A DNA stretch of 64,000 bases from Streptococcus anginosus subsp. whileyi MAS624 (GCF_000478925.1 NZ_AP013072.1:288501-352500); one strand, 5' to 3'; shown: positions 27,689 to 35,770, counted from the first letter of the stretch. Numbers and translations are program-made. The notes: generated from the sequence alone by a model not told the origin.

Positions 27689-27717
27689 TTGTATAGTGAT
27701 ACTATTTTTGTTAAAAT
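27689..27717 (+). promoter_or_regulatory. Divergent promoter of the membrane-protein gene
   Basis: TTGTAT and TAAAAT are spaced by 17 bp between the repressor and the membrane-protein gene. TATAGTGATACTAT overlaps the spacer and is a possible operator dyad. Confidence 0.55.
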
Positions 27718-27751
27718 AGATAAAAAACAATACAAGAGGAGGTTTTATAAG

Positions 27752-29200
27752 ATGGATAAAAAAGAATGGATAGAATACTTCGAGGTTATCCATGGACGGA
27801 AACCTAAACCTGAGGAGTTTTCACAAGCGTTAAAAAATGGGGAATTTATAGATGATAGGAGCAATAAAAAATCTAATATAGGTAGAAAGAAATATTATTT
27901 TGCTTTACTTTTAATGTCTTTCATATCACTGGCGCTGTATGCATATACATGCATTTACTTTGATTCGAGTTTAGCTTTCTTGAACATTATAGAAGGGATT
28001 ACTGTAGTACCAGCTTCAATTGTGATACTCATTTTTAGTTTAAGAGGGTTGATAAGAACACCAAACCAATTTTTTAAAAGTAAAGTGCTATTTACTTTAG
28101 TATTCATATCATTTATGGTGGAATTTACTTTTCGATTTCTACTGAATGGCTTAAGCATATTATCTTGGAGGACAGGTACAGGAATCTTTCTTTTTGAAGC
28201 TGTTTTAATGCCATTGCCAATATTTATAATATTCTTTTTATTGTTGCGGATGAAACATTTGGATAAGATAGTTTTTGAAAGTTACTTCAAAAAAATCATA
28301 GTCGCTTTATTTATTATCTGTGTAATGTTGCCCATAGGAACAGTAGGATTTATGTATTATAGCTATCAAAATTCTTTTGAACAACAAATGCAAAGAAAAA
28401 CATGGTTTTCACTGAGAGTAGGAGTGGAGCTAGAGAAGTGGGAATTCACATCTTCGTATGAGCTTCGTAAATCTGGGATTGATAATGAATATGATAATAA
28501 TGTAGACTATACTGCTTATTCATCTTATTCAAAATTTAAAGAAGAAAATAATATCGTTTTATCTCAGAAAGAAATAATCTCAGATTTTAAAAAAATTTTT
28601 AAAGAAATAAAAGATATTAGGATAAAAGATAAAGATTTAAAATTTATCTTATTGCATGATAAAGATAATAATCGTTATAGCATGGTGTTTTTACAACTTA
28701 ATAGCAATCAAATTTATTATTTATATATAGATGGGAAACAAACAGTACCAGGGATACTATTTACTCCGTATGTGACCAATCTGAGCGGAAATTATAAAAT
28801 AAACAAAGTGTTCGGGGCTAAAACATCTGATGAAGAGAATAGAAGAAAGATCTCTAATTTTCCTGTATTGGAATTTTCAAATAATAAAGTGATTTCTAAT
28901 AAAAAAACTAACTACTTAATGAGTTATGAACAGGTAATTTCTTCTTATAATTTAGGGCAAAATAATTCTGAATTAAAATCGAAAGAGGATATTATAGAGT
29001 TATTAAAAAACAGGGGATATCAATTAAAGAACACTAACAATATATATGTCCTTGTGGGAAGGTATGGTATTTCACGAAGTTTTTTTATTGTTCCTGTAGA
29101 GAACAGAAATATAATTTTTATGGGTTATCTTAGAAATGATAGCTCTAATGAAGAGAACAATATATTGATTCAATTAGAAAAGATTCAATTGAAAGAATGA
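27752..29200 (+). CDS. Element-borne membrane protein of unknown function
   Basis: The protein has 482 residues. The ATG at 27752 is chosen because a strong AGGAGG lies nine bases upstream; the frame extends further but without a site. After a short charged start (MDKKEWIEYFEVIHGRKPKP) there are about five transmembrane segments in residues 45-235. These are followed by a hydrophilic C-terminal domain of about 245 residues rich in Asn, Lys and Ile. With five passes the C-terminal domain would lie outside if the N-terminus is inside. No motif is recognisable. Its A+T content is higher than that of chromosomal genes. It is cargo of the element, and a role in defence, exclusion or surface function is conceivable but unsupported. 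Confidence 0.65.
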   Translation: MDKKEWIEYFEVIHGRKPKPEEFSQALKNGEFIDDRSNKKSNIGRKKYYFALLLMSFISLALYAYTCIYFDSSLAFLNIIEGITVVPASIVILIFSLRGLIRTPNQFFKSKVLFTLVFISFMVEFTFRFLLNGLSILSWRTGTGIFLFEAVLMPLPIFIIFFLLLRMKHLDKIVFESYFKKIIVALFIICVMLPIGTVGFMYYSYQNSFEQQMQRKTWFSLRVGVELEKWEFTSSYELRKSGIDNEYDNNVDYTAYSSYSKFKEENNIVLSQKEIISDFKKIFKEIKDIRIKDKDLKFILLHDKDNNRYSMVFLQLNSNQIYYLYIDGKQTVPGILFTPYVTNLSGNYKINKVFGAKTSDEENRRKISNFPVLEFSNNKVISNKKTNYLMSYEQVISSYNLGQNNSELKSKEDIIELLKNRGYQLKNTNNIYVLVGRYGISRSFFIVPVENRNIIFMGYLRNDSSNEENNILIQLEKIQLKE

Positions 29201-29233
29201 AAAAATAGGGATTCGCAATGAGTCCCTATTTTC
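29201..29233. terminator. Bidirectional terminator in the element
   Basis: AAAATAGGGATT and AGTCCCTATTTT form a stem around CGCAATG between convergent genes. It serves both strands. Confidence 0.85.
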
Positions 29234-29235
29234 GG

Positions 29236-29679
29236 TTATTTTATCCATGAAGAATGAAATACATCTTCAGGCAAGTTGGAAGTTAGTTCCACATTTAAAT
29301 ATAGATGCCCGCTTGCGTTTGAAAAGACACTTCCCGTTTGGGCGATTTTTCGTATGAGAGTAATGGGAGCTATAACAGTCTCTAAATGGGATAGCTCATT
29401 TTTTATAAAGCTATAACTGATATAGGGCACTATCTCTTCGGGATAGGATTTTACGAAATTATCGAGTTTAGTTACTGCTTTGTAATCAGCTTTATATTGT
29501 GGACTTTCTTTATCAGAAAATTGCTTAGCCAAAGGATAGATAAGTAAATCTGCTTCACCTTCTTTATGTGCAAGAATATATCCTGATTCATCTAAGAGTT
29601 CATATCCTTCAAATTCTAGCGTTGCTTTTGTAATTGATAAGCATAAGTCTTTAACTGTTTTTCTTGATAGCTTAGCCAT
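29236..29679 (-). CDS. Hypothetical protein of the element
   Basis: This is a 147-residue soluble protein starting MAKLSRKTVKDLCLSITK, with AAGGAG seven bases before the ATG at 29679. The frame extends 15 codons upstream but without a site. It has a mixed alpha/beta pattern with no signal peptide and no motif I can name. It is transcribed toward the membrane-protein gene and divergently from the operon at 29874. Function unknown. Confidence 0.6.
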   Translation of the reverse strand: MAKLSRKTVKDLCLSITKATLEFEGYELLDESGYILAHKEGEADLLIYPLAKQFSDKESPQYKADYKAVTKLDNFVKSYPEEIVPYISYSFIKNELSHLETVIAPITLIRKIAQTGSVFSNASGHLYLNVELTSNLPEDVFHSSWIK

Positions 29680-29748
29680 TGGATTCTCCTTGTTATTTAT
29701 GTCTATAGAAATATTATAACACAAGAAACAAAAAATAGAAATAAATTC

Positions 29749-29777
29749 TTGACAACATAAAAATTTAGTGATATAAT
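29749..29777 (+). promoter_or_regulatory. Strong promoter of the element's replication operon
   Basis: A perfect TTGACA and a perfect TATAAT are spaced by 17 bp, the best promoter in the window. An inverted repeat begins six bases after the -10, so a repressor could block it. Confidence 0.88.
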
Positions 29778-29782
29778 CTTTT

Positions 29783-29852
29783 TAGAATCTAAAAAATAAA
29801 TTAGATTCTATCAAAATATTTTTTCAGAAACTATTTTATGTATTAGTTTCTG
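29783..29852 (+). repeat. Two perfect hairpins in the leader of the 29874 gene
   Basis: TAGAATCTAA/TTAGATTCTA (29783-29792 with 29801-29810) and CAGAAACTA/TAGTTTCTG (29825-29833 with 29844-29852) lie between the promoter and the ribosome site. The first overlaps the likely start of transcription and could be an operator; both could form RNA stems. Confidence 0.75.
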
Positions 29853-29873
29853 GCAACTAAAAGGAGGACTGCT

Positions 29874-30248
29874 ATGTCTCTAAAAAATCTATCTCACTTC
29901 ACTGCATTTAATGCACCACTGTTTCTTTCTCGCAAAGAACTTCGCTTCATTTCTGCTGCTTCGTGGGTAGAGAAAACTGAGTCTGGTTCTAAGGTTGAAA
30001 AAGGTGTAAAGGTAGGGCTACTTATCTTTGTTGATGATAGTGACTATCTTAACGAAAAAGATAACCTTGGGGAACAGCTTGTTGTAAAAGTCCCATTCGC
30101 TTCTCTTGATGATTTCGCAGATTTTCAACCAATGATCACAATCTGTGAGATTACAGACATCGAAAAAGCTACTGTTTACGGTGAATATCGTAATCAGTTG
30201 TCAATCACTGCAAAAGTTGTTAAAGCTGACGATATTGTCGAGTTGTAA
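29874..30248 (+). CDS. Hypothetical protein of the element (first gene of its rightward operon)
   Basis: This 124-residue soluble protein starts MSLKNLSHFTAFNAPLFLSR behind a strong AAAAGGAGG. It is rich in beta strands and ends in an acidic tail (KADDIVEL). Many integrative elements carry a small protein of this size first in the replication/transfer operon, but I cannot match it to a named family. It follows the strong promoter at 29749 and two leader hairpins, so it should be the most highly expressed element gene when derepressed. Confidence 0.65.
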   Translation: MSLKNLSHFTAFNAPLFLSRKELRFISAASWVEKTESGSKVEKGVKVGLLIFVDDSDYLNEKDNLGEQLVVKVPFASLDDFADFQPMITICEITDIEKATVYGEYRNQLSITAKVVKADDIVEL

Positions 30249-30301
30249 AGTAGTCAGATATATCGTTTATCTGACTACCCTAATTTGAAGGAGGTTTTGA
30301 A

Positions 30302-30856
30302 ATGCCATCTATTTTAGAAGAATTACCTATAAAAGCTTTGAAGGCTGTTGGTAAAGGTTTTCAATTTTGTAGAAAAAAATTAGAGGAATATAATGCAAAA
30401 ATGCTAGAAAAAGAAAAACAGAGGAGATGGGCTGTCTTTCTTGAACAGACTCAGCATGAACTAATGAAGTTGGTAAAAGAGCAAATCAAAGCTGATCAAT
30501 TTGATTATACGACACGACCAGTTTTTGAAAAGCAAGAAATTGTTCACAATAATGGGGGTAGGTCAGTTCAGATGGTGCATGTAGCAGATGAGATAGTTCC
30601 AATTTGTTATGGTTATGATAGTGGAGATTTTCAAGCAGATTGTATTGTATTTAGCTTTACTCTATTTGGTGAGTTAGATTCTGATATTTTGCTCAAAATG
30701 AAAGAAAAATGGGTCTATTATCTAAAAATAAGTGGGTTGCATGGTACTGCTGACACTTATAAAAAAGATGATTTACGTCGTTTAGTGTTTATCATCTATG
30801 AAAAAAGAAATGAGCGGGCAGTTAAAAGCGATTTGTTTCGCTTGAAGAATCCATAA
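30302..30856 (+). CDS. Hypothetical protein of the element
   Basis: This is a 184-residue protein behind AAGGAGG. The N-terminal 60 residues are basic and helical (KAVGKGFQFCRKKLEEYN, then KEKQRRWAVFLEQTQ). The rest is mixed alpha/beta. It lies between the operon's first gene and the HUH nuclease, so a role as a replication or nicking accessory is possible but unsupported. No motif recognised. Confidence 0.6.
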   Translation: MPSILEELPIKALKAVGKGFQFCRKKLEEYNAKMLEKEKQRRWAVFLEQTQHELMKLVKEQIKADQFDYTTRPVFEKQEIVHNNGGRSVQMVHVADEIVPICYGYDSGDFQADCIVFSFTLFGELDSDILLKMKEKWVYYLKISGLHGTADTYKKDDLRRLVFIIYEKRNERAVKSDLFRLKNP

Positions 30857-30939
30857 TTGTGTGATACGAGAATTAAATTCTATCTTTATGCTGCGAAAGT
30901 TTTTTGATGATAGGCTGAGATAACTTAGGCTGGTTGGGG

Positions 30940-30970
30940 CGGCACGGTCGAACTATGTTCGTTCGTGCCG
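30940..30970. repeat. Large dyad upstream of the HUH nuclease (candidate nicking origin)
   Basis: CGGCACG-GT-CGAAC-TAT-GTTCG-TT-CGTGCCG is a symmetric dyad with 12 paired bases per arm and one symmetric internal loop. It is strikingly G+C-rich for this A+T-rich element. It lies 130 bases before the HUH gene. A second small hairpin (GACGCT/AGCGTC, 31051-31074) follows. Such stems commonly mark a double-strand origin or oriT for HUH enzymes. No gene is credible in 30857-31103. Confidence 0.6.
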
Positions 30971-31103
30971 ACACAATCAGTTTAATCATCTTAGGGAACC
31001 TGTTGTCAATAAAACCGTGGAATAAATTAGAATTTAATGATTACAATTTTGACGCTCTTAACTTGATAAGCGTCAAACAAAAGCACAAGAAGATAGAGGT
31101 CAC

Positions 31104-31958
31104 ATGTCAGAAATTGGGAGCAACAAACTAGTAAAGTCTTATATTTACGGAGATACAGTTGAAATGACTACAGCTAACGGAAAGCAAAAACAGACTATCA
31201 AGGTGATTTCAGGGAAACGTTATGTAAACCTGGAGACGGGAGAAATTCATAATATGGATACTTCTAATAGTAGTCGTCTTGATAATTTGAAGTCAACAAA
31301 GCAAACTATGAAAAAACTGCGTCGCTTGGTTGCTCATAATTTTTCAGGTGGTGGCGATAATCAGCTATGGCTTACATTTACCTATCGTGAACATGTGATT
31401 GATCCTGTTCAAGTCTATAAAGATTTTAAGGCATTTATGCGACGCTTGCGTAGTAAGTATGGTCATGTAGAATATATTGCCGTGATTGAGCCACAAGAGA
31501 GCGGACGGTGGCATTTACATGTGCTTATGAAGAATGAAACGACTCTCTCTATCCCTAATGATGTAGTTGCTACTATGTGGGGTAAAGGTTTTACAAAGAC
31601 CAAACGATTGAGAAGGGCTGATAAGGTTGGAAATTACTTGATAGCTTATCTATCTAATTTGCAGATAGGTGATAAAGATTCACAGAGTAAAGCAACCGTT
31701 AAGGGAGCGAGACTATACATGTATCCAAAAGGGATTCGTATTTATAGAACCAGTCGTGGGATAGAAAAGCCTTTGGAAATCACAACAACAAAGGGGGAAC
31801 TTATGGAGACTTATAAAATTAATAGTCCACCGAATTTTTCACGTACTACAAAATATGAAACTCCTTACGGCATAAAAGAATACACAACGGAGTTTTACGA
31901 TAATGTAAAAAGCCTGTCAGATACTTATTGCGGAGCAACTGACAAGCCAAATGAGTGA
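31104..31958 (+). CDS. HUH-endonuclease replication initiator / relaxase-like protein
   Basis: The 284-residue protein shows the three motifs of single-strand HUH endonucleases. Motif 1 is LWLTFTYRE at about residues 88-96. The metal-binding H-x-H is in GRWHLHVLM (His137 and His139). Tyrosines lie in GNYLIAYLSN (Tyr178 and Tyr182), one of which would be catalytic. No helicase domain is attached. Such enzymes nick one strand to start rolling-circle replication or DNA transfer. The strong dyad at 30940 is the natural candidate target. The start follows GATAGAGG. It is probably Rep-like, though a relaxase role is not excluded. Confidence 0.75.
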   Translation: MSEIGSNKLVKSYIYGDTVEMTTANGKQKQTIKVISGKRYVNLETGEIHNMDTSNSSRLDNLKSTKQTMKKLRRLVAHNFSGGGDNQLWLTFTYREHVIDPVQVYKDFKAFMRRLRSKYGHVEYIAVIEPQESGRWHLHVLMKNETTLSIPNDVVATMWGKGFTKTKRLRRADKVGNYLIAYLSNLQIGDKDSQSKATVKGARLYMYPKGIRIYRTSRGIEKPLEITTTKGELMETYKINSPPNFSRTTKYETPYGIKEYTTEFYDNVKSLSDTYCGATDKPNE

Positions 31959-32006
31959 CAAAAGAAAAACTTTTATCATCTCTATTATAGCAGAAGAAGA
32001 GGTATT

Positions 32007-32216
32007 ATGGAACATTTATACAAAACAAAGAAAGGGATTTCAGAATTATTTGACATTCCTTTAAAGACATTAAATAATGATTTGACTGAGATGAGGCGAA
32101 TTGAGCAGTTTCAAGATTTTATTTTGAAGCCTTCTCATAAGAGGGTTTATATAAGTATTGAGGGATATGAGCGTTTTTTGCAATATAAACAAAAGAAGTA
32201 TGAGGAAGCTATGTAG
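32007..32216 (+). CDS. Excisionase-like small DNA-binding protein
   Basis: This 69-residue protein has an HTH of the MerR/excisionase kind (MEHLYKTKKGISELFDIPLK and LNNDLTEMRR). A wing-like basic strand follows (KPSHKRVYISIEGYERFLQY). It directly precedes the integrase and starts after AGAAGAGG, the position and size of Xis proteins that steer integrase toward excision. The identity is inferred from size, fold and place. Confidence 0.75.
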   Translation: MEHLYKTKKGISELFDIPLKTLNNDLTEMRRIEQFQDFILKPSHKRVYISIEGYERFLQYKQKKYEEAM

Positions 32217-32248
32217 TTATGTTATAATTAAGCTATGCTACATAGCTT
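32206..32248 (+). repeat. Perfect 11-bp stem between xis and int
   Basis: AAGCTATGTAG (32206-32216), which includes the xis stop, is the exact reverse complement of CTACATAGCTT (32238-32248). The loop contains TTATAAT. It can act as a partial terminator or a switch controlling integrase level relative to excisionase. Confidence 0.65.
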
Positions 32249-32279
32249 TCCTTTATTTATGATGATAAAAGGAGAGATG

Positions 32280-33419
32280 ATGTTTTATAAAGAGTTAGAT
32301 AATGGCAAATACCGTTATTATGAGAAGTTTTATGATGATCGTGATAAAAAGTGGAAACAGGTGACTGTTACTTTGAAATCAAAATCTAGAGTTTCTCAAG
32401 CAGAAGCAAAACGGCGATTAGCAACTAAGATAGATAAAATTCTTACAACACCGACAAAAGAAGAGCTGAAACAACAAAAATATGAAGCGACTACGTTTAG
32501 TCAGCTGTTGGCAGAATGGAAAACTATTCGAGCTAGTGAAATTAAACCGTCAAGTTTCAGAAGTGAAATGAAATGTCTGCAATTTTTTGCTGATGCGGTA
32601 GGAGATTTGAAGTTATCAGAATACACTACCCAGCAAATACAGAGCTACCTAATGAGTTTAAATGTTGAAAATTCTACAAGGAAAAATCGAAAGATTTATC
32701 TTAATGGTATCTTTGGCTATGCTGAGAAGGTCGGATATATCACCAAGAGTCCTGTCAAAAATGTAGTAATTCCTAAGCAGAAGGCTGACTATGAAAAACT
32801 CAAAAAGGCTAAGGAACATTTTATCAGTAAAGAAGAGTTAGGAAAAGTTTTATCGTATTGCGAAAGTCATAATAAAGATAGACGCTATACGTTAGCGATG
32901 GAGTTCATTTTTTTAACAGGTCTTCGCTTTGCTGAATTTATCGGTGTTCGCTATCAAGATATAGATTTTAAAAATTGCTTTTTGAAGATTGACCATACGA
33001 TTGATTATGTAGCTCACAAGTACGATGAGCGAGTGCTTCAAACTACTAAGACGGTAGGTTCTGTTAGAACGATAATTCTAAGTGAGCGTTGTATAGAGAT
33101 TGTTTCATATTTTCGTGAGCATTGTCGTGATGAAGAGTTTGTTTTTGTCACAGAGCAAGGAAATATTATGAGACAACCTTTATTATACAAATTCATCAAG
33201 AATAGTTGCGATACAGTCTTAGGTGAAGTAAAAACCTATAATATCCATATGCTCCGACATTCCCATATTAGTTTACTTGCTGAACTAGGATTGCCTATTA
33301 AAGCGATTATGGAGCGTGTAGGTCACCGAGATGAGTCCATTACTTTACAGGTATATAGCCATGTTACTGAAAATATCCAAGATGAAGTAAGAACTAAACT
33401 TAATCAAATTCACCTGTAA
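32280..33419 (+). CDS. int: Tyrosine recombinase (integrase) of the element
   Basis: This 379-residue phage-type integrase has an N-terminal arm-binding region (KYRYYEKFYDDRDKKWKQVT) and a SAM-like core-binding domain at about residues 70-165. The catalytic domain carries Arg in LTGLRFAEFIGVRYQDID, the HMLRHSH box, GHRDES and the nucleophile region YSHVTENIQ. All tetrad-type residues are present, so it should be active. I use the second of two adjacent ATG codons (32280), which stands five bases after GGAG. It lies next to the right attachment site, as expected. Confidence 0.92.
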   Translation: MFYKELDNGKYRYYEKFYDDRDKKWKQVTVTLKSKSRVSQAEAKRRLATKIDKILTTPTKEELKQQKYEATTFSQLLAEWKTIRASEIKPSSFRSEMKCLQFFADAVGDLKLSEYTTQQIQSYLMSLNVENSTRKNRKIYLNGIFGYAEKVGYITKSPVKNVVIPKQKADYEKLKKAKEHFISKEELGKVLSYCESHNKDRRYTLAMEFIFLTGLRFAEFIGVRYQDIDFKNCFLKIDHTIDYVAHKYDERVLQTTKTVGSVRTIILSERCIEIVSYFREHCRDEEFVFVTEQGNIMRQPLLYKFIKNSCDTVLGEVKTYNIHMLRHSHISLLAELGLPIKAIMERVGHRDESITLQVYSHVTENIQDEVRTKLNQIHL

Positions 33420-33421
33420 AA

Positions 33422-33456
33422 GACTAACCAAAAAACTAACCATGAATTAACCAAAG
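33422..33456. repeat. Right integrase arm-site-like repeats
   Basis: Three copies of the motif (CTAACCAA, CTAACCAT, TTAACCAA) in 35 bases match the motif at 27196 near the left end. They probably bind the integrase N-terminal domain. Confidence 0.6.
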
Positions 33457-33553
33457 CGGTGAGAAACAATAGGAAATATAGGGGAATATGGAAAATTAAA
33501 AGCCTGTATTTACAATGGTTAGAGAAGCATAGGGAAGAAGGAGGAAATAAAGT

Positions 33554-34330
33554 TTGAAAATTTTTGATACACATACACACCTTAACGTGGATAATTTTGC
33601 AGGAAAAGAAGCTGAAGAAATTGCTTTTGCACGCGAGTTAGGTGTCACAAAGATGAATATTGTGGGATTTGATGCAGAAACCATTGAAAAGTCGCTTGCG
33701 CTGTCTCGTCAATATGATGAGCTTTACAGTACGATTGGCTGGCATCCGACAGAGGCCGGTTCTTACACGCAGGAAGTGGAGGACATGCTTGTCAGTCATT
33801 TGCATGATCCCAAAGTTATTGCCCTTGGTGAAATTGGATTGGATTATCATTGGATGACAGCACCGAAAGAGACGCAAGAGCGAGTTTTTCGACGGCAGAT
33901 TCAATTGTCAAAAGATCTTGACTTACCTTTTGTAGTGCACACTCGTGATGCCTTGGACGACACATATGAGATTATTAAAAGTGAAGGTGTAGGTTCATGT
34001 GGCGGCATTATGCACTCTTATTCAGGCTCTTTGGAAATGGCTCAGCGTTTTGTAGATCTTGGTATGATGATTTCATTTTCGGGTGTGGTCACGTTTAAGA
34101 AGACCGTAGATGTGCAGGAAGCTGCGCAAAATCTCCCTTTGGACAAAATCCTAGTTGAAACGGATGCACCTTACTTAGCTCCTGTTCCCAAGCGTGGGCG
34201 TGAAAACCGGACGGCTTATACTCGCTATGTTGTAGACAAGATTGCAGAGCTGCGCGGTCTTACGACCGAAGAAGTCGCACAAGCAACCTATGAAAATGCA
34301 TTACGAATATTTAATTTGAAAGAAGATTGA
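33554..34330 (+). CDS. tatD: TatD-family metal-dependent deoxyribonuclease
   Basis: The 258-residue TIM-barrel hydrolase has the metal ligands DTHTHLN (residues 5-11), GEIGLDYHW, VHTRDA, MHSYSG and ETDAPYLAP. TatD enzymes act as 3'-5' exonucleases in DNA repair or turnover. The start is a TTG (33554) with AAGGAGG about nine bases upstream. The first eight codons are part of the attachment site, and the ribosome site belongs to the integrated element. The original ATG and promoter were left at 27126. The protein sequence itself is unharmed. rnmV overlaps the stop. Confidence 0.93.
   Translation: MKIFDTHTHLNVDNFAGKEAEEIAFARELGVTKMNIVGFDAETIEKSLALSRQYDELYSTIGWHPTEAGSYTQEVEDMLVSHLHDPKVIALGEIGLDYHWMTAPKETQERVFRRQIQLSKDLDLPFVVHTRDALDDTYEIIKSEGVGSCGGIMHSYSGSLEMAQRFVDLGMMISFSGVVTFKKTVDVQEAAQNLPLDKILVETDAPYLAPVPKRGRENRTAYTRYVVDKIAELRGLTTEEVAQATYENALRIFNLKED
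33560..33577. repeat. Right attachment core (attR)
   Basis: An exact copy of the 18-bp core at 27132-27149, lying in codons 3-8 of tatD. Confidence 0.9.
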
Positions 34331-34914
34331 TGAAAGAAAAAATTTCTCAGGTTCTCGTTGTGGAAGGTCGGGACGATACGGCCAATCTCAAGCGGTATTT
34401 TGATGTAGAAACTTATGAAACGAGAGGGTCTGCGATTGGCCAAGAAGACATTCAGCGCATTAAATATCTCCATAACCTGCACGGAGTGATTGTGTTTACT
34501 GATCCAGACGTCAATGGTGAGCGAATCCGTAGAATGATTATGACGGTCATCCCTGGTGTTCAACATGCTTTTTTAAGGCGTGCTGAGGCAGTTCCTAAGT
34601 CTAAAAGTAAAGGGAAGTCATTAGGCATTGAGCATGCTTCTTATGAAGATTTGAAGACTGCTCTTTCGCAGGTGACTAAGAATTTTGAAAAAACGACTGA
34701 TTTTGACATTACGCGTTCGGATTTGATTCGCTTAGGTTTTCTGGCAGGCAGTGATAGCCGCAAGCGCCGTGAATTTTTAGGAGAAGAACTCCGAATTGGC
34801 TACTCAAATGGGAAACAATTGCTCAAACGTTTGGAATTGTTTGGGATAAGTTTAGCAGAAGTTGAAAAAGTAATGACGCATTATCAAGAAAGTAAAAATG
34901 GAGGAGTAAAATAA
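34330..34914 (+). CDS. rnmV: Ribonuclease M5
   Basis: RNase M5 completes 5S rRNA processing. The 194-residue protein has an N-terminal TOPRIM domain with the acidic signature VVEGRDDTANL (residues 9-19) and TDPDVNGERIR (about 55-65). The family's C-terminal half follows. The ATG overlaps the tatD stop (TGATG), and ksgA lies further downstream: the conserved tatD-rnmV-ksgA order. Here that order is interrupted by an SDR gene and a hypothetical gene. A diverged duplicate of its 3' end lies at 35981. Confidence 0.94.
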   Translation: MKEKISQVLVVEGRDDTANLKRYFDVETYETRGSAIGQEDIQRIKYLHNLHGVIVFTDPDVNGERIRRMIMTVIPGVQHAFLRRAEAVPKSKSKGKSLGIEHASYEDLKTALSQVTKNFEKTTDFDITRSDLIRLGFLAGSDSRKRREFLGEELRIGYSNGKQLLKRLELFGISLAEVEKVMTHYQESKNGGVK

Positions 34915-34915
34915 T

Positions 34916-35770
34916 ATGAAAAAATGTATCATAACGGGTGGAAATAGCGGGATAGGTTATCAAGCGGCTAGGAAGTTGGCTGATAAAGGTTGGCAGGTTA
35001 CGATTTTTTGTCGTAGTAAAGAGAGAGCTGAGAAAGCTTGTAAGACAATTGTCAGTGAAACTGGCAATTCTCATGTGAGTTACGTACTAGCAGACCTTTC
35101 TGATTTGACGAGTACCAAAGCGGCTGTTGAAAATTATATCCAGACTCAAGGAGCGCTTGATGTCTTGATAAATAATGCTGCTGACTTTGATTTATCAATC
35201 AAGCAACCAATTTTAACCAAAGATGGGTTGGAAAAGCAGTTCGCAACCAATGTTGCAGCACCTTTTTTACTGTCGCAGTCTCTTATGCCTTTACTGAAAA
35301 AATCTGATAGTGGTCGTATTCTTAATATTTCATCGCAAGGTTTACAAGCCTATCCTTTTATTAAACTGAATTTTGATAATCTAAAGAGAGAACAATCCTA
35401 TAGCCCTTCAAAAACTTATTACCAAAACAAATTAGCGCTTCTGATGCTATCATTAGCGATGAGAGCAAGGAACAAAGACGTTAAAATTCAGGCTATCAGA
35501 GTACCTAGTGTGAAGGTGGATATGAAGCGTTATAGTCACCTTTCTTCCTTCATGAAAAATCTATATAAACTAAAATCTCGTTTCTCAATTTCACCTGAAG
35601 AAATGGCACAAACCTATGTTGCTCTCGCTACAGAAGACAATTATAATGGTTTTTTATACAATGAAAAATGCCAAGAGGTCAAAGCCAGTCGCTCAGCTTA
35701 TGATCAAGAAGCGCAAGAGAAACTCTACCGAATTTTGACGCAACTAACAACAGAGAAAACCGGAGAATGA
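34916..35770 (+). CDS. Short-chain dehydrogenase/reductase
   Basis: This 284-residue Rossmann-fold oxidoreductase has the cofactor motif GGNSGIGYQAARKL (residues 8-21), the DVLINNAA motif and the catalytic region around YYQNKLALLML (YxxxK). The FCRSKERAE stretch after the second strand favours NADP(H). The substrate is unknown. It starts one base after rnmV. It seems to be a later insertion into the rnmV-ksgA neighbourhood, because a remnant of the rnmV 3' end lies on its far side. Confidence 0.85.
   Translation: MKKCIITGGNSGIGYQAARKLADKGWQVTIFCRSKERAEKACKTIVSETGNSHVSYVLADLSDLTSTKAAVENYIQTQGALDVLINNAADFDLSIKQPILTKDGLEKQFATNVAAPFLLSQSLMPLLKKSDSGRILNISSQGLQAYPFIKLNFDNLKREQSYSPSKTYYQNKLALLMLSLAMRARNKDVKIQAIRVPSVKVDMKRYSHLSSFMKNLYKLKSRFSISPEEMAQTYVALATEDNYNGFLYNEKCQEVKASRSAYDQEAQEKLYRILTQLTTEKTGE

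Larger units (their letters stand above)
27150..33577. mobile_element. 6.4-kb integrative element inserted in the 5' end of tatD
   Basis: The unit is bounded by exact 18-bp direct repeats. It carries, in order, a repressor, a membrane protein, three small unknown genes, an HUH endonuclease, an excisionase-like protein and a tyrosine integrase at the right end. There is no conjugation machinery, no capsid or terminase gene and no resistance gene. It is therefore best seen as a small mobilisable or satellite-type element. Repeats of the ACTAACCAA type near both ends look like integrase arm sites. Confidence 0.88.

Noticed and set aside
34304..34311. A perfect cin-box TACGAATA
   Set aside because: It lies inside the tatD coding sequence without a suitable promoter context and rnmV is coupled to tatD, so competence control is not supported.
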